Positions 63,515 to 64,000 of a stretch of DNA of 64,000 nucleotides are shown piece by piece. The position numbers were made by a program, and so were the translations under genes. The stretch comes from Sphingopyxis sp. GW247-27LB (GTDB lineage Bacteria; Pseudomonadota; Alphaproteobacteria; Sphingomonadales; Sphingomonadaceae): the NCBI RefSeq assembly GCF_002277025.1, contig NZ_NIWD01000009.1, positions 1 through 64,000 on the forward strand, in the 5' to 3' direction. Every line of letters starts with the position of its first letter. Position 1 is the stretch's first letter. The notes beneath the pieces are model-generated. The model was given only the letters and a program-made list of their open reading frames with translations, made no database searches and was not told where the DNA came from.

Positions 63515-64000
63515 ATGCCGCGCCCGCCCTCTGGGTTCCCCCCAGCGCCCGGAACACATCCTGCACCCCGCGCGCATCCTCGTCCCGCCGCAGCAGATCG
63601 AGCGCCACCGCGACGTCGAGCCGATATTCGGACACCCCCGCCGCCGCGCGCCGCCATTCGGCGCCGAGCGATCCCACGAGCCGCGCCGCGGCGAGATTTT
63701 CCGACAATATGTCGACGTCGAGCGCGGCCAGCCCCTCGGCGAGGCACTGGATCAGCAGCGCCGCGGTCATCATCCGCGCGAGCCCCTTGCCGTGAAAGGC
63801 GTCGAGCACCGCGACCGAATATTCGCCGATCCGCCCTCCGTCGGCATGCCGCACCGCGTGCACCGCGCCGATCGCCGGCGTCCCCTCGCATTCGGTGCAC
63901 AGCGCCCCCCACGCGATATGGTCGTGCCCGTCGACGTCGACCAGCCGCTCGACCACGCTGTCGGGCGGCATCGGCGCGGGCGAAAAGAAGCGCAGATAGC
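63513..64000 (-). CDS. GNAT-family acetyltransferase, partial (5' end outside the window)
   Basis: The C-terminal 162 residues of a GNAT protein. The acetyl-CoA site is seen as VLDAFHGKGLARMMTAALL, preceded by GAVHAVRHADGGRIGEYSVA. The frame is open to the window edge and reads YLRFFSPAPMPPDS before the first internal Met, so that Met is not the start. Such domains are found alone or at the C-terminus of CoA-ligase-like proteins; the missing part decides which. Confidence 0.8.
   Translation of the reverse strand, partial: YLRFFSPAPMPPDSVVERLVDVDGHDHIAWGALCTECEGTPAIGAVHAVRHADGGRIGEYSVAVLDAFHGKGLARMMTAALLIQCLAEGLAALDVDILSENLAAARLVGSLGAEWRRAAAGVSEYRLDVAVALDLLRRDEDARGVQDVFRALGGTQRAGAA

Noticed and set aside
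1..64000. CRISPR arrays or rRNA genes
   Set aside because: No regularly spaced direct repeats and no rRNA-like sequence were seen; the repeats present are palindromic REP-like elements.

Overview
The window is high-GC DNA from an alphaproteobacterium, most likely a sphingomonad close to Sphingopyxis. Pointers are the gene order hisG-hisD-nusB-thiL-hppA, mnmA next to sciP (the CtrA antagonist), a CarD regulator, dispersed REP-like palindromes of the type common in sphingomonad genomes, and an SOS box of the alphaproteobacterial form GTTC-N7-GTTC. Almost every real gene has an antisense shadow frame, as expected at this GC content.

Positions 1 to about 18275 are the right-hand end of an integrated genomic island or ICE-like element. 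Its P4-type tyrosine integrase lies directly beside the 3' end of a tRNA-Met gene (18276-18352), which is the likely attachment site; the left end is outside the window. From left to right the island carries a copper-resistance operon (copA P-type ATPase, a CueR-type regulator, a DUF411 protein) with a clear MerR-type operator, an intact IS5-family insertion sequence, a two-gene short-Argonaute defence operon, a small-protein/nucleotidyltransferase pair, a RES-Xre toxin-antitoxin pair, a 1410-residue methyltransferase/strawberry-notch helicase, a TOPRIM primase-like protein, a lytic transglycosylase, a small protein and the integrase.

The most notable system is the Argonaute operon at 5239-8072. 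A short PIWI protein without a recognisable catalytic tetrad is translationally coupled (GTGA overlap) to a protein with an N-terminal PD-(D/E)XK/DUF4365-like nuclease and a C-terminal APAZ-like region. This is the architecture of SPARDA (short prokaryotic Argonaute plus DREN-APAZ). A near-perfect LexA-like box overlaps its predicted -10, and a perfect LexA box lies in the primase/transglycosylase intergenic region. This suggests, as inference only, that defence and mobility are both tied to the SOS response.

From 18409 to the end the content is mostly core chromosome: mltG-fabF-acpP (envelope and fatty acid synthesis), uvrB, infC, an LppC-like protein divergent from rsmI-yraN-gshB-dedA, xerC, hemW-rdgB-rph, divergent hrcA-grpE, def, recR, fmt-truA, carD, hppA, thiL-nusB-hisD-hisG, mnmA and sciP, with several small sphingomonad envelope or stress proteins. 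One accessory cassette interrupts it: a RAMA-like protein followed by a HigB/HigA-type pair at 27964-29025, just after uvrB. The 24.5-25.1 kb gap holds a strongly folded non-coding stretch with two hairpins sharing the same hexaloop. At least three families of dispersed inverted repeats lie between genes, and some have been read into over-long start calls of neighbouring genes.
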